Part shown: piece by piece, positions 1-10,848 of the stretch | Layout of the letters: each line of letters starts with the position of its first letter | Numbering within the stretch: the stretch's first letter is position 1 | NCBI GenBank assembly: GCA_963556695.1 | Contig: CAUWAG010000006.1 | Span: forward strand, 4,092,001-4,156,000 | DNA: 64,000 bases | Source of the DNA: Anthostomella pinea | Lineage: Eukaryota; Ascomycota; Sordariomycetes; Xylariales; Xylariaceae | Direction: 5' to 3' | Notes under the pieces: generated by a model | Told to the model about the DNA's origin: nothing | Database searches by the model: none | What the model saw: the letters and a program-made list of their open reading frames with translations, nothing else | Position numbers and translations under genes: made by a program

Positions 1-3000
1 CAGCCTCCATCTTCTCCCACCTTGCCAGGTCGTCCGCGTACAGCGCGTCTTTCTCCGGGTGGCGACAGCCGACGTAGAGATGTGCCGGAGCGAGTTTCCT
101 ACCCGCGCCGATCTGGGCTGCGCGCTCCTGGATGAACGCTCTGAAGGGTGCGAGACCCGTGCCGGCGCAGCACATCAGGACTGGGATGTTCCCGGCGTCG
201 GAAGGCAGGTGGAACGCCTGGTTGCTCTGCTTCACCGTCACGTGCACGATGTCGCCCGGCTGCAGCTGCGAGAGGTAGTGGGATGCTACTCCGATATGAC
301 GTCCTTGTCCGCTTAGGGACTCGCCCTCGAGTACGGCGTACGTCAGGGTGACCTTGTTTGGATCCGCCAGAGGGGAAGAGGAGATGCTGTACTGCCGCAC
401 TCTCATTGAGATCAGGGAGGCCACGAACGATCCAAGCGGCAGCTCGATCGTTGGATAGCGCTCGAGGAGGTCCAGCAGAGAGACGCGCTTCTCTGTAACC
501 TCGGCATCGAAGTCGCTGTCGAAGATCTGTCTGAGGGCCTTCTTGGTCTCGTCGTCTTTGCTAGCCTCGATGAGCATTGTAATGCTGCGCTTTGTCGCCG
601 GCTGGCCCAGTTCTACGTATGCTGAGAACAAGTTGTGTGCGCTGATGGGGTACTCGGTGGGAAGGGCAGTGCTGCTTTTGCTTGAGATGGTGAGCACCGC
701 ATCCCATGGCAGCTGGAATCTATGCACCGATCAGTATATCGCAGTGCGCGGCGCTTTGTGTATTAGCATACCTCAGCATCACCCGGTGAACAGTCTCCTG
801 TGGGTTCAGTGGAAGGACAGCTAGGTAGTCGCCGGCTCTATAGGTCATCTCAGTCGGAAGCTGCAGCTCAATGTGTCTCTTCTCGGGCACGTCCGGCGTT
901 GTCAGGGTCCTTGTAGCCACTACTTTGGCCTCAGATACGTCAGCTCGCAATCTGGACGCTCTCTGACTCGAGACTGCGATTGATAGACTCTGGCCAAGCG
1001 CGGATTCAGCTGCCTGATCCCCATCTGCTCCGCCAAATTGCTTCCTCAACGCGGGCCACCTAAGAGCGATGGTTAGCGGATGTCCCGAAGTCTCGAGGGT
1101 CCTACCTATCGGTATACGTACAGTATCTCATCTTCCCAGGTCTGGAAGTCAGACATCATGTCTCCTTTTGCAGCATCAGCATTGCCGCGGTCGCAGACTG
1201 GTTTGCCCCCGTGCAGCTTCAGAAGGGCATCGATGCTGTTGGGAATACGGTGGAAGGTCTGCTTCCAATCCGAGTGACCACAGCCAAAGACTGCGTAGCT
1301 CGACTCCACCTTTTCGCCTTCTTTCAGGTTCTGCAGCCAGTCGTAGAAGTGCGCAGCGTTGTCACAAGGTTGGCCTTCGTAGCTGGCAGTTATGATGACG
1401 ACTGGTTGCTTGGTAGGCATGTTCTGTTTGGCAGAGTCCAGTGTATCGACTGTGGCCTTGAATCCATGGGCGCCTGCGTCTGCGGCGAGGGTTTGAGCGA
1501 AAGCTTCACAAGTGCCGCTATTGCTCCCGTAGAGAACGGTGATGGGTTGGCCCTCAGAGTCCGATTTGGCTGCGGTTGCTGGCTCGCCTTTTGTAGGGCC
1601 TGAAGTGCGAATGGAGCCGGACAGGGATTGCTCGACCTTGGTGGCCGTCCAGCCCTCGCGAAGCGTAGCACGCATAAAGAAGTCCAGGGGCTTGATGGTG
1701 AGCGTAGACTTGATCTGAAGGTCATATCCCGGGTCCTGCGGCGCAAAGTTGAAGTACTGTAGAAGCATCGCGGTTACCATCATCGCTTCCTGCCAAGCGA
1801 ACGGCCTGCCAATGCAGCCTCTAGCACCATTGCCGAAGGGTTTCCACGAGTTGGGTGGGAGCTTGTTGAAATTTTCGTCGAACATCCGGGTGGGCTTCCA
1901 TTCCTCAGCGTCTTCACCGTACACGGCTGGATCACGGTGAACTCCATGCAGAAGAACTGAAATCGGCTGTCCGTGCTCAACGAAGTACTTGCCACCCAGG
2001 ACTTCGCCCTGTTCGGTTTGTGGAGTGACGGTGAAAGCCGGCGCAGTGGGCTGCAGGCGCAGGGTCTCGCGGAGGCAGGCGGTTATATACGGAAGCTCGT
2101 TAACGTGATGAGCTTGTATGCTCTCACTGCCAATCACTTCATCCACTTCAGCCTGGGCCTTGCGGTAAGCCTCGGGGTTCTTGAGCAGGTAGTAGAACAG
2201 AAAGCTGAGTAGGCCGCTCGTCGTCTCGTGTCCGGCGATCAGGAACGTGATCATGTTGTCAATGATAGTCTCGTTACTCAGCGTCTTGCCAGTCTTGGGA
2301 TCTTTGCCGTTGACCATGGCGTTCAGCAGATCCTTGCTTTCCGTCGGATGCTGGATTCGCTTTTCCACAATCTCCCTGCTAAGAGTGCGCATGTACTCAA
2401 TATCTTCGAAGAACTGCCGGTCTTGCGCTCGGAAGAATGAAGCCAGGTAAGACGGCCGCTGAGCTCGAGCACCACCACCTTTCAGGAAGCGGGTCATCGC
2501 TTCAATGAATGGATGCATATCGTCAGTATAAAAGCTGTTGAATCGATAGTCCATGGCAGAAAGGGCTAGTGTATCCAGTGTTAGACGAGTGAAGTCGTCG
2601 GTGGTTGGGATAACGTAGTCTCCGCCGTATCGTGCCCATTTGAGCACAAGCTGGCTCGCAATCTGATCATGTGAGCAATCTGCTAGGCCAGAGGGCCCCA
2701 TCGTGGCTTACATCCTTCATATCGTCGAACATGCCGGTAATGTTCAAGGGCCCGAAAGCAGGAACAAGGATTCGATGTGCCAAATGCCAGTTCTCCTCGT
2801 AGTTCTGGGCCGTGAACAAGCCATCGTGGGTGCCGTGACGCAGCTGTTCCAGGTTGGCAGCCACCAACTTGCCGAAGCGTTTCTCGTCGCAGACCTCATT
2901 GAGCAGTTTGTGGGAGGATATGAAGATCCGCCGCTTGCCGAACATGGTAAGGGACAGAATTTCGCCTACCAAGGATTAGCCTCAGCCTGGGGAGAACCAT

Positions 3001-3126
3001 CGAAGGTGTGATACCATATTGTGACGCCAGATGTTGGATTGAAAGGATGGGGGCTTCAGGATCGACGTCGGTGATGTTGCCAACGAGTGGCCAGCCAGGC
3101 GGCTGTGGTATTGGGACTGTCGCCAT
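1..3126 (-). CDS. CYP505: CYP505-type self-sufficient P450 (P450-NADPH reductase fusion), 3' partial
   Basis: Fatty-acid subterminal hydroxylase of the P450foxy/BM3 type: a P450 fused to its own FMN/FAD reductase, so NADPH electrons reach the heme within one chain. Exons on the minus strand are 3126-3015, 2965-2712, 2662-1122, 1059-772 and 719 to the window edge; all junctions are GT..AG and keep frame. Visible motifs are the I-helix AGHETTSG, the K-helix ETLRLQP, the heme loop FGNGARGCIGRPF, the flavodoxin start LYGSNSGTCEAFA, and in the last exon the FAD-binding RQYSISSSP and NADPH-binding CCAGTGLAPFRAF. About 971 residues lie in the window; family members have about 1060-1080, so roughly the last 95 residues are missing. 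The ATG at 3126 gives the usual proline-rich start (PQPPGWPLVGN). There is no N-terminal membrane anchor, as expected for this soluble class. Fatty acids are the family's usual substrate; the exact substrate cannot be read. Confidence 0.95.
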
Positions 3127-4763
3127 GCCGTTTGAATATGCTAGGCTAGGTATTTTGAGTGAAGTTGATGGTAGAAAATGAGACGTGATGTGATATCGGT
3201 CAGCAAAGCGATCTTTATTATTAAGTCATACTTACGCCTATACTACTTGTATATATTGTCCGGCTCTGGGAGCTGTGCCTCGGCTGCTACACAGCCACAG
3301 CCATAGCCACAGCCACATATAGGCAGGCATATGCCGAGAACCTCGGGTCATGCAGTCTGGAGTCAACATTTGACCCGGACGAGTACTGAAGGCTTTGGGT
3401 AGGTATTCTGACAATTTGGCACGACTTTTGCTAGCCGTCACCGCCTGTTATAATTTATTAGTGACCCCAGGTTTCCTCGCGGTGAGCTTAATGAGACGCG
3501 GCCGCTCAAGAGAATGAGGGTTCTGCATAGGGGTTCTGCTAAAATACTGTAGAGGCGCAATAGAAACGAAATGAAATGAAGCAAAATTGCAAGTGCAGCC
3601 GCTTGCAACTTGGCAACGTTAACCTTCGGCTTTTGGTGTTGAATCGATCGAAACTTTCAACCAACATATGCATCTTGTACGCATGCGTGTGCGTCTGTAC
3701 ATATGCATGGGTGATGGATTGTCGGCAAGGATTAGGAACCTTGTGCCGCGTCGATCTCGGATGTGGCGGAAGGGTTATGACAATCCCCGCGTGGAGGGAT
3801 GGTAACGGTGACGACGACTTGGCATCAGATCCAATGCCGACTATTGTCTCACCCAGAAGAGCATTGGGCTGCCTCTGGTGCAGTTGCCAGTTGCGTGTGG
3901 ATGACGTAGAGGCACCCGATGGAATGAAGGTTGTTGTTTGTTTTGAGATCGCAACAGACGGTGAAATGAATCAAGATGAGCAAATGGATCCGGCGACGCA
4001 AGTTGGACAGCTAGCACCAGAAAAGGTATTCATGCCGGTAGAAGCAGGAAAAGTAGGAAGTTTGGGGACGGCAGCGAGGTGCAGCGGACTACAGCGCTAC
4101 AGTAGGCTGCATCACGCTACTCCAGCAGGCTCAGGTCTATGCAGCACCGCTAAGCTCGTTAGGGCATAGACTCATTGACAGCTGCAGAGGCCGTCGTCAG
4201 TGTCGTCATTCCCTCATTTCGATCCACCGCAAGGTGCTGGCAGTGCTGGCAGTGCTGGCAGTGCTGGCTCGTGCCCACCCTAGCAACGCCTAGTTCATCT
4301 CCTCATCAGGTTTTCTCCCACCGCAACAAGCTTCATCATTCTCTCCGTCGCATCACATTCAAGCCAAGGGTTCACTCCTCGAGTATCTTCTTTTGATCTA
4401 CATATAATTCCCACATAATACTAATCCCAGCTGCACCCAGAGCCTCAAGGCTGCCTGCATACACCACGACCCCGACACCTCTCCAGTAATACAACGAACC
4501 GGCCCTGCCAACACAACCACATTCCCCAGTTGTGTCCGACAGCTGAGACACCGATCTCGCCAGTCTCGAACAAAAGGTGCGTCGATCCGGGAAACCAAAC
4601 AACCCATTCACTGCCTGCTAGTGCATGGGGGTGACATGATATTACCTTCGTCCCAAACTTGACGACAAACACTTCTCTGACTCCGACTTTCGTGCTTCCA
4701 GACCCAAACTTGACCCTCATCCGATCCGACAGCCTGTAGGCGTCGCCCACAACAGCAGTCAAG
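3127..4763. other. Divergent intergenic region between CYP505 and the SUR7-like gene
   Basis: No convincing gene. It should hold the promoters of both divergent neighbours. A short ACAGCC/CACAGCCATAG-like microsatellite lies at about 3291-3318. A perfect 9-bp tandem repeat of GTGCTGGCA, almost four copies, lies at 4234-4268, about 500 bp upstream of the SUR7-like start. The longer open frames here (for example 3576-4169) have no protein-like composition. Confidence 0.6.
4234..4268. repeat. 9-bp tandem repeat (GTGCTGGCA, about 4 copies)
   Basis: Four head-to-tail copies of GTGCTGGCA, the last one lacking its final base, in the 5' region of the SUR7-like gene. It is probably an ordinary minisatellite; a regulatory role is not shown. 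Confidence 0.85.
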
Positions 4764-5578
4764 ATGGCGCGGCCTGGTAAGTCCCCAGTGACCATCGAAG
4801 CCACCACCACAAACAGTCAAGTACTGACCGATTACCAGCTACCTACCTCGCGCCGTTGAGCCTCATCTTCCTCGCCGGCTCCATCGTCCTTATGTTCTTC
4901 ATTATCCTCTCGGGCATGCCCTCATCTCCGTTGAGACAGACATACTTCCTCCGCGCCGACACCAGCGGCATCACCGGCGCGCGCCCTATTACCCAGTGGG
5001 CCTACTTCTACATCTGCGGCGATGGAAACCGGAACTGCGGCGGCGCAAAGCCCGACCCGCCTCTGGGCTGGGCCTGGGACGCCAACCCCCAGAACGCTCC
5101 TTCCCAGCTGGTCGGCAGCTACGGTCGCCACACCACGAGCGAGTACTACTACTACATGTGGCGCTTCGGCTGGGTCTTCTACCTGATCGGACTATTTTTC
5201 ACCGTGCTGGCCTTTTTCGCTGGCTTCATCGCATGCTGTGGACGTCTGGGCTCCGCCATCGCGAGTATGACAGCTCTCACTGCCCTCTTCTTCTACACTC
5301 TCGCCGTTTCCCTGATGACTGCCGTTTTCGTCAAGATGCGCAACGCCTTCGTCTCCAGCGGCCGCAGCGCCAGCCTGGGAAGATACGCCTTCGGCTTCAG
5401 CTGGGGAGCCTGGGCCGCGCTGTTCATTGCTACCATCCTGTTCTGCATCGGCATCCGCGGCAACAAAGACAAGGCGGCCTCCAGCGGTGGACGGAGCTGG
5501 GGCCGCAAGAAGAGCGTGCGAAGCACACGGAGCTACGACATGGGCAGCCAACGGAGAGTCAAGGACGATTACGCTTAG
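4764..5578 (+). CDS. SUR7/PalI-family four-TM membrane protein
   Basis: Plasma-membrane protein of the SUR7 (claudin-like) family, which in yeasts and moulds marks eisosome/MCC patches and affects cell-wall and endocytic organisation. Two exons, 4764-4776 and 4839-5578, separated by a 62-nt intron (GTAAGT...ACCAG), give 250 aa. The 13-nt first exon supplies the ATG; without it the frame has only a TTG. Four hydrophobic segments lie at about residues 9-31, 115-140, 143-170 and 190-213. Between TM1 and TM2 is an extracellular loop with a W-x5-C...NC pattern typical of the family. The C-terminal tail is basic and serine-rich and probably cytosolic. Family assignment rests on topology and loop motif; SUR7 itself cannot be separated from paralogues such as FMP45 or PUN1 by eye, so no symbol is given. 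Confidence 0.85.
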
Positions 5579-6547
5579 ACTGACACAACCTACCAACCCG
5601 TCAGTCGGGCCCTAGCACGAGCATACGACGGCAAACAAGGAAACCTATCAACCTATGTGGAGTATGTGTGAAGCCCGGGGTGTGGGCTGATGACTTGGCA
5701 CGACTACCATGAGCATATCAGAGCTCTGAGCGCTGTCGTGTACGTTTGATATTATGTATCGTACGCGATACAGCGAACTGGTGCTATGTGGATGTAATGT
5801 TTTTTGATACCAGAACAACTTGATGGGACGAAGTAATACAAATCAACGAAGCATGTTAATATTTACCATCTACGATCAAGGGCTTATGTGACCATGCATG
5901 GTATGTGTGAAGCTTGGCGAGCCATATTTGTCGACACCCCATAATCTGCCCACGGGTGGAATCATGCATGGCGTATAGAAACCGGATTGATCAGGAGTCA
6001 CCGCGATTCATAGTGCCTCCACATGGGCCTACTCAGTGTATAGCAGTTTGTCCCTGGCGCGTCTGTTATACAGAGGTCGTGCAAGACGTAATCATTCTGA
6101 TAAGCTCCCGTGTTTCCGCCTATTGCCCCTGACCGCCTATCATGGTGGTAGTCACCAGCGGTCAAACATACCACTTTCATATAATAATCACAACTTGAAA
6201 ACCTCCTGTCTGCCCTGTAGTGGTCAGTTTCCTATATAATAGGATCTCTATAGCCTCACTACATTTGCCCCTCCCTCTCGCTCCGCCTGGTAGATATTGC
6301 TTAATGATAAACCCAAGTTCTCAACGCTACTAGCAAGGCCTCAAAGACAACATTGCACAATAGCAACAACACGATATACATTCTGACTACCCGCAGAACA
6401 CCAGTGCAGCAGCACCTTCATGTTGTCCTGGTACCCAACGAACCCTCAAGCACAGTGGTAAAGAAAAACGCAAGCAAATACGACTCAGAAGTCGAACAAA
6501 AGCCAGGGGAGGGAGACATACTTGAGAGAAAGAGCCCCCGATTTAAC
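5579..6547. other. Intergenic: 3' UTR of the SUR7-like gene and 5' region of the next gene
   Basis: I see no gene here. The sequence becomes more AT-rich after the stop codon, as fungal 3' UTRs do. The frame of the next gene is open upstream of its ATG but starts only from a TTG, so this part is treated as 5' UTR. Confidence 0.6.
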
Positions 6548-7300
6548 ATGGACACTTACCCCTACCCCTACCGCCCCCTCTCCCTCAGCGAGGTCGTCGC
6601 CATATCCTTCGTGGCGCTTCTGATCATCGGGCCCCTGTCGGTTGTCTTTGCGGCCGTGCTGATCTGTCCCGACGACTGCTGCGGGGTGCGGCGGCGGCGG
6701 TTGCGCCAGCGGACGCTGGATCGGTGGAGGGAGGAGGCGGGGCTTGTGCGGTACCGGCATGGGCTGGGGCATGGACATGATCGGGGTTTTGGTGGTAGTC
6801 GTAGTCGTAGCAGTAGCCGTAGCCGCGAGTTACATGAGGAGCATCAGGGGCATCAGGGGCGCTATGGGGATGCTCAACGGGAGGACGGCAGTAGGAGTGG
6901 TGATGCTAGGCATGCGAGTTACGAGACTCGTGAGAACCTAAACGATTCTGCCGAGGGCAGCAGTATGAGCAGAAGCATGAGCCAAGGTGGCACGAGGGAG
7001 GCGGATTCAGGCTATGACTCTGGCGATGAGCTGACGACCGGTGACTCGGATGGTTATGGGTCGTCTTTGAGCTCGCCGGTGCGGGATCCGCCGGGGCGGC
7101 CGATATACGTGATTCCCGAGGAGGAGATGCGCGGTTGGATGATTGGACCTAGTGGTTCGCGAGAGGGTCGTGTGAGGGGGGTTATTGGGTCGGAGATGGC
7201 GGTTTCGCTGTCTGGAGGGGGTGGGAGTAGGAGTGACGGCGACGGTGACGGTGACGGTGAGAAGGGGGAGGTGTCGGTTGTCAGGCCGGCTAGTGTTTAG
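6548..7300 (+). CDS. Hypothetical single-pass membrane protein with Arg/Ser-rich tail
   Basis: Unrecognised 250-aa protein. The first in-frame ATG is at 6548 (MDTYPYPYRPLSL). One strong hydrophobic segment spans residues about 15-38 (EVVAISFVALLIIGPLSVVF region), followed at once by a Cys-Asp-Asp-Cys-Cys patch and a run of arginines. That places the long tail in the cytosol and suggests palmitoylation near the membrane. The tail is low complexity: an RSRSSSRSR stretch from a GTAGTC repeat near 6791, an acidic Ser/Gly-rich part, and a DGDGDGDGE run from a GACGGT repeat near 7225-7262. Small proline/tyrosine-led membrane proteins of this kind are common and uncharacterised in moulds. The single-exon structure and clean stop support a real gene; function is unknown. 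Confidence 0.6.
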   Translation: MDTYPYPYRPLSLSEVVAISFVALLIIGPLSVVFAAVLICPDDCCGVRRRRLRQRTLDRWREEAGLVRYRHGLGHGHDRGFGGSRSRSSSRSRELHEEHQGHQGRYGDAQREDGSRSGDARHASYETRENLNDSAEGSSMSRSMSQGGTREADSGYDSGDELTTGDSDGYGSSLSSPVRDPPGRPIYVIPEEEMRGWMIGPSGSREGRVRGVIGSEMAVSLSGGGGSRSDGDGDGDGEKGEVSVVRPASV

Positions 7301-8053
7301 TAAGTCTTGCTTTAATTCTTTTCTTGTCTTTTCGTGGTTGTTTCCCAGTATGTACGAAAGGTCTACATATCGACGAAGAGGTAAACAGTTAACCCCGAGA
7401 CTCAAGCTCGCCTAGCGCTAAACAACATGAACCACGAGGGAAGAAGTTCCCCCCCCCCCATGGTAATTATATACAGAGACCACCTGCCTCGGTAATCCAA
7501 TCATCGTCATTCTACAAACAGAAAAGGAGGCAAATCTTACAACAATGCTACAATGATTGAACAGCCTACAACCTGGCTGCCCACCAGAGCATGCTCCGTA
7601 TAAGATCCTCGCGGGAGTGCCTGCCCCCGGGCTTCATACGTTGGAAGACTTGACAATTCCGAAATTTCTATGAGTCAGCATCGTCTGATTCCGTTCCTTG
7701 CTTTTTCTACACAAGCAGGAAGTGGATGGACTGGGTAAATAGGTACCTACAAGTCTTGGGCCTCAATTTCTCCATCGTATATCCATCCATCCCACCAGAA
7801 AGCCTACAGAGAAGGTTCAAACACCATTTGGAGAGCGTAGAGTTCTGACTTTGCGTTCGCAACCTAGCAGATTGAGAGATTTTATCGATGTCGTGGGATC
7901 AATTCAGGCTCTGCCGTAATCTTGAGAAAATTAACGAAGAAAAGGATTTGGTAGCTTATGGCTGAACTCTGTCCGTCTTCTCCCTCAACCTCAACGCCAA
8001 TATAGCTCTAGCCGTAGAGTTCTGAATAAGGAGGGAGATCCACCATAGTGAGT
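7301..8053. other. Intergenic, no gene seen
   Basis: Non-coding. A poly-C run of 9-10 bases lies near 7449-7459. No ORF with coding character was found on either strand before the MITE at 8054. Confidence 0.6.
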
Positions 8054-8273
8054 TACACTCAGCCTTCATAAGTCTCCGTACGCGCTATATTAGAAGGATT
8101 CCGGATCACACGTGAAAAATAAAAATAAAATAGAATAAGCACATCGTAATAAGCAGCTCATAGCTGTAAAGTCATCTTCGATGCTTATTCCAGCGTGCTT
8201 ATTCCATTTATAATAAACGCACCTTTTGCTTGGTAAATGAGGGGTGTACGGAGGCTTGTGAAGGTTTAGTATA
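8054..8273. mobile_element. MITE copy 1 (TA-flanked, Tc1/mariner-pogo-like termini)
   Basis: A 220-bp non-coding element bounded by TA at 8054-8055 and 8272-8273. The left end reads TACACTCAGCCTTCATAAG, the right end in reverse complement TATACTAAACCTTCACAAG; both continue into CTCCGTAC. The middle carries a GAATAAGCA...TGCTTATTCC inverted motif shared with copies 2 and 3. The TA target site points to mobilisation by a Tc1/mariner or Fot1/pogo transposase, which is not encoded here. This is the most diverged of the three copies at its termini. Confidence 0.85.
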
Positions 8274-8747
8274 ATTGCCTCAAGCTATACATCGGTCCAA
8301 TAAAGTTCGAGTTAACCGCCGAAAAGACAGTTCTTGGGCCGGTTTGCGCCACTACTAGCAACGCAAGTTCTTTCTCCGACAGCCATCAGACTTGGTACAA
8401 ATATCTGCTGCACCTCTCAACGTGAACTTCCCATCCAATCCGCAACGCACACCGGTTCTTCAACTCCATCTGAACAAAACCGAACCACTCGCACCATACA
8501 ACGCAGCCTCGAGCACGACAATCCAGCCTCGCATACTCTGTAGAGCACCTACCAGCTACTCCTCAAGCACGAAGCAGGGTCCATCGCCTTCTTCGTCGTC
8601 CAGCCCTATTCAAGCAAGACGATCCCGTATACTCTGTCGGCCACGATCACCACCTTTCACTATACTCCCCTTCCTCCTCCGTCATCGTCGACCACGACCT
8701 CTAGACAGCTTCCTCCATTATAACACTCATTGAAAGCTTCAGTCAAC
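8274..8747. other. Intergenic / 5' UTR of the gene at 8748
   Basis: Pyrimidine-rich leader with many CCATC/CCTC runs just before the ATG at 8748, typical of fungal 5' UTRs. Open frames here (8334-8733) have no protein-like pattern. Confidence 0.5.
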
Positions 8748-9521
8748 ATGGCTTTCACTACAGCCACAGGCGCGGGGAACGCCGTCTATCCCGGTGTCAT
8801 CTGGGCAGAGTCGGACGACCTCGCGTGGATCGATCGCCAAACGGCTGTCGACGCGTTGCCTACCAAGGACAGGCTTAATCTAGCATGGTACAACTACTGC
8901 ACGTTCGAGATATGGTTTGATAGCGGCTGTGACAAAGGCCTCAGCCCGACTAAGCAGAGAGAGGTCCTGACGTACCTTGATAAGGTATTCGGACACCTAC
9001 TGTGTACATGTCCCGTTCCAGCGGAGAGTATGGACGCGGATATGAAGGAGCAGTTCACGGATGTGGAACTCTATATCTCGCTTATCGCCAAACTCACCGG
9101 GCTGAGGGATCCGCTGACCGCGGGCGAGGCTCTCGATCTGCGCTAGAAGGTTGAAGATATGATTCGTGCGCAGCAACAGCAAGATATGGCCTCGGAGTCG
9201 GCCGAGACGCACTCTGAGACTGAGGAGGAGGAGGAGGCCTCGGAGTCGGACGATACGGGCTCCAAGGCGGAGGAGGAGACGCACTCCGAGGCGAACGAGG
9301 TGACGCCCCGCAAGGCAGAGCTCGACTTCTCTGCGACGGATAGGGAAGCCACTGAGGACGACCTGGACCAGCTCATCGAAGAATCAAGCATGAGGGCTGA
9401 TCTTGCTTCGCGGACTACGGGATCGACTCCGCGATCCGGCGGCACTTTATCGCAGCCCAACAGAGACTCTGCGAACGTTCTGCCGCCCAGTCGCGAAAAT
9501 CCTTGGCTCGTACTAAACTAA
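8748..9521 (+). CDS. Unknown acidic protein with an in-frame TAG (stop, or 3n-intron acceptor)
   Basis: Unrecognised. From the ATG at 8748 (context GTCAACATGG) the frame runs 132 codons to TAG at 9144-9146, then continues in the same frame for 124 more codons to TAA at 9519-9521. Both halves look coding: the first has a Trp/Tyr/Cys-rich part (WYNYCTFEIWFDSGCD), the second is a Glu/Ser-rich acidic stretch ending in DLDQLIEESS. Three readings are possible. The gene may be broken by one nonsense mutation. It may end at 9146. Or the TAG may be the acceptor of a 162-nt intron at 8985-9146: donor AAG|GTATTC, branch-like GCTGAC near 9112, length divisible by three, which would give a 203-aa protein. 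The intervening 54 codons also read as plausible protein, so retained and spliced forms could both exist. Confidence 0.5.
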
Positions 9522-10848
9522 TCTCCACCCGGATCGAGCTGTTGTTGAAGCTTTCGAGTGGGTTTAGAACGCGGTCGGGCTGTGGGAAGAGCGCGGGACA
9601 CCTACCTGGCGCCTGCCAGCAATCAACTACTCCTCGCCGTCTGTTAACAATCTCACATTGCCGTCGATAAGCACTTGTCAAACGGGATATCGAAGGTGAT
9701 GGATGGTCTCAGCCACCCTAAATCGGGAAAGGATAGCGGGAGGATTGCGAAGGAACGTCACGATGAACGAACGGCTTGCTTCGGCAGAAGAAGCCCCGTA
9801 CACACCGCTCTTGTTTCTGTCGCAACATCATTTGCACTGATTTGGCAATAATACCTGAAGCAGTCAGGAGATGGATGGCCTAAAGGATAGCCCTCACATG
9901 AGACCTTGGATCCAGTGGAAGGTCTTTGCGAGAGGGCCCTGACAAGATGTACCACTTAGCCTCAATACTTGCCTAATTCCACAACTAAACCTCATCTGCC
10001 CCTCAATGCGCAAGTGATAGCGAGAGTGAGTGCCTGTAACAGAAGCGACATCAATCCTCCTGGCATGTGTAATAAGCATGTGTAACTATGAAACGCCATC
10101 CGGCCTCGGACGCACCATCATCGAGCTCAGCCTTCCCACGACACTGCAGGAGGGCTCGACTTCTGCAGCATGTACCACGCAAGTACTTGCCATGTCGCTG
10201 CCAGCAGCAGCAGCAGCAGCAGCAGCTGAGGTGAGAAACAGGGTGCCATCGCGCGGGTCATGTGCTCGACTCGTCATGCGGTGAGCAGGCGCGGGAGGGT
10301 GGGCGATCGGACCCTCCCAAGTGCTGACTTGAGTAACCGACTAGGTAGACTACATCTCGTTCTCGCGTAGCGCAGCGGCGATGGGATGGCGTGGCGAGCA
10401 TGCTGCCGTTCGACCGGGAAGAAAGATACTCCGCCCGATCTGAGCTCGGAAGCGTCACTGATGCCATGATGATTGTGACAACTTGGAGTTGAACAGCGTC
10501 TGATTCAAGCAGAGTCGGAGCACATGTGACATAACAAGACTTCGTATTGAACAGGGATCCCATCCCACTGCAACGCTGTGATGGATCGTCCCGTCCCCCA
10601 ACCTCCCCCTCGGTACCAGCAAGAAATGCCATCGAGAGCTTGAGCTTGGGCCACTTCAACCCCAGACTTCCCTACCGCGGCTTACCTGATAAAGCAAGCT
10701 ACAATCGCCGAGAATCTCTTCCATTAACTCCGAGGCGCTCACTTCCGGTATCGCGTCTTCTATCACCATCCCATCCGCCAGCAGCTTCAAAATCACATCC
10801 GCATCCACCAACACCGACAAGAACCTCCCACCACTACCACCCAACCCA
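9522..10848. other. Intergenic, no gene seen
   Basis: No supported gene. A CAG/GCA microsatellite of about nine units lies at 10200-10227. The pyrimidine-rich 10650-10848 is the leader of the lipoyltransferase gene. Confidence 0.55.
10200..10227. repeat. (CAG)n microsatellite
   Basis: An uninterrupted run of about eight CAG triplets in intergenic DNA. Confidence 0.85.

Noticed and set aside
3576..4169. 197-codon open frame upstream of the SUR7-like gene
   Set aside because: Residue order is random-looking (Cys/Val runs from TGTGCGTGTG-like DNA), no start context and no family resemblance.
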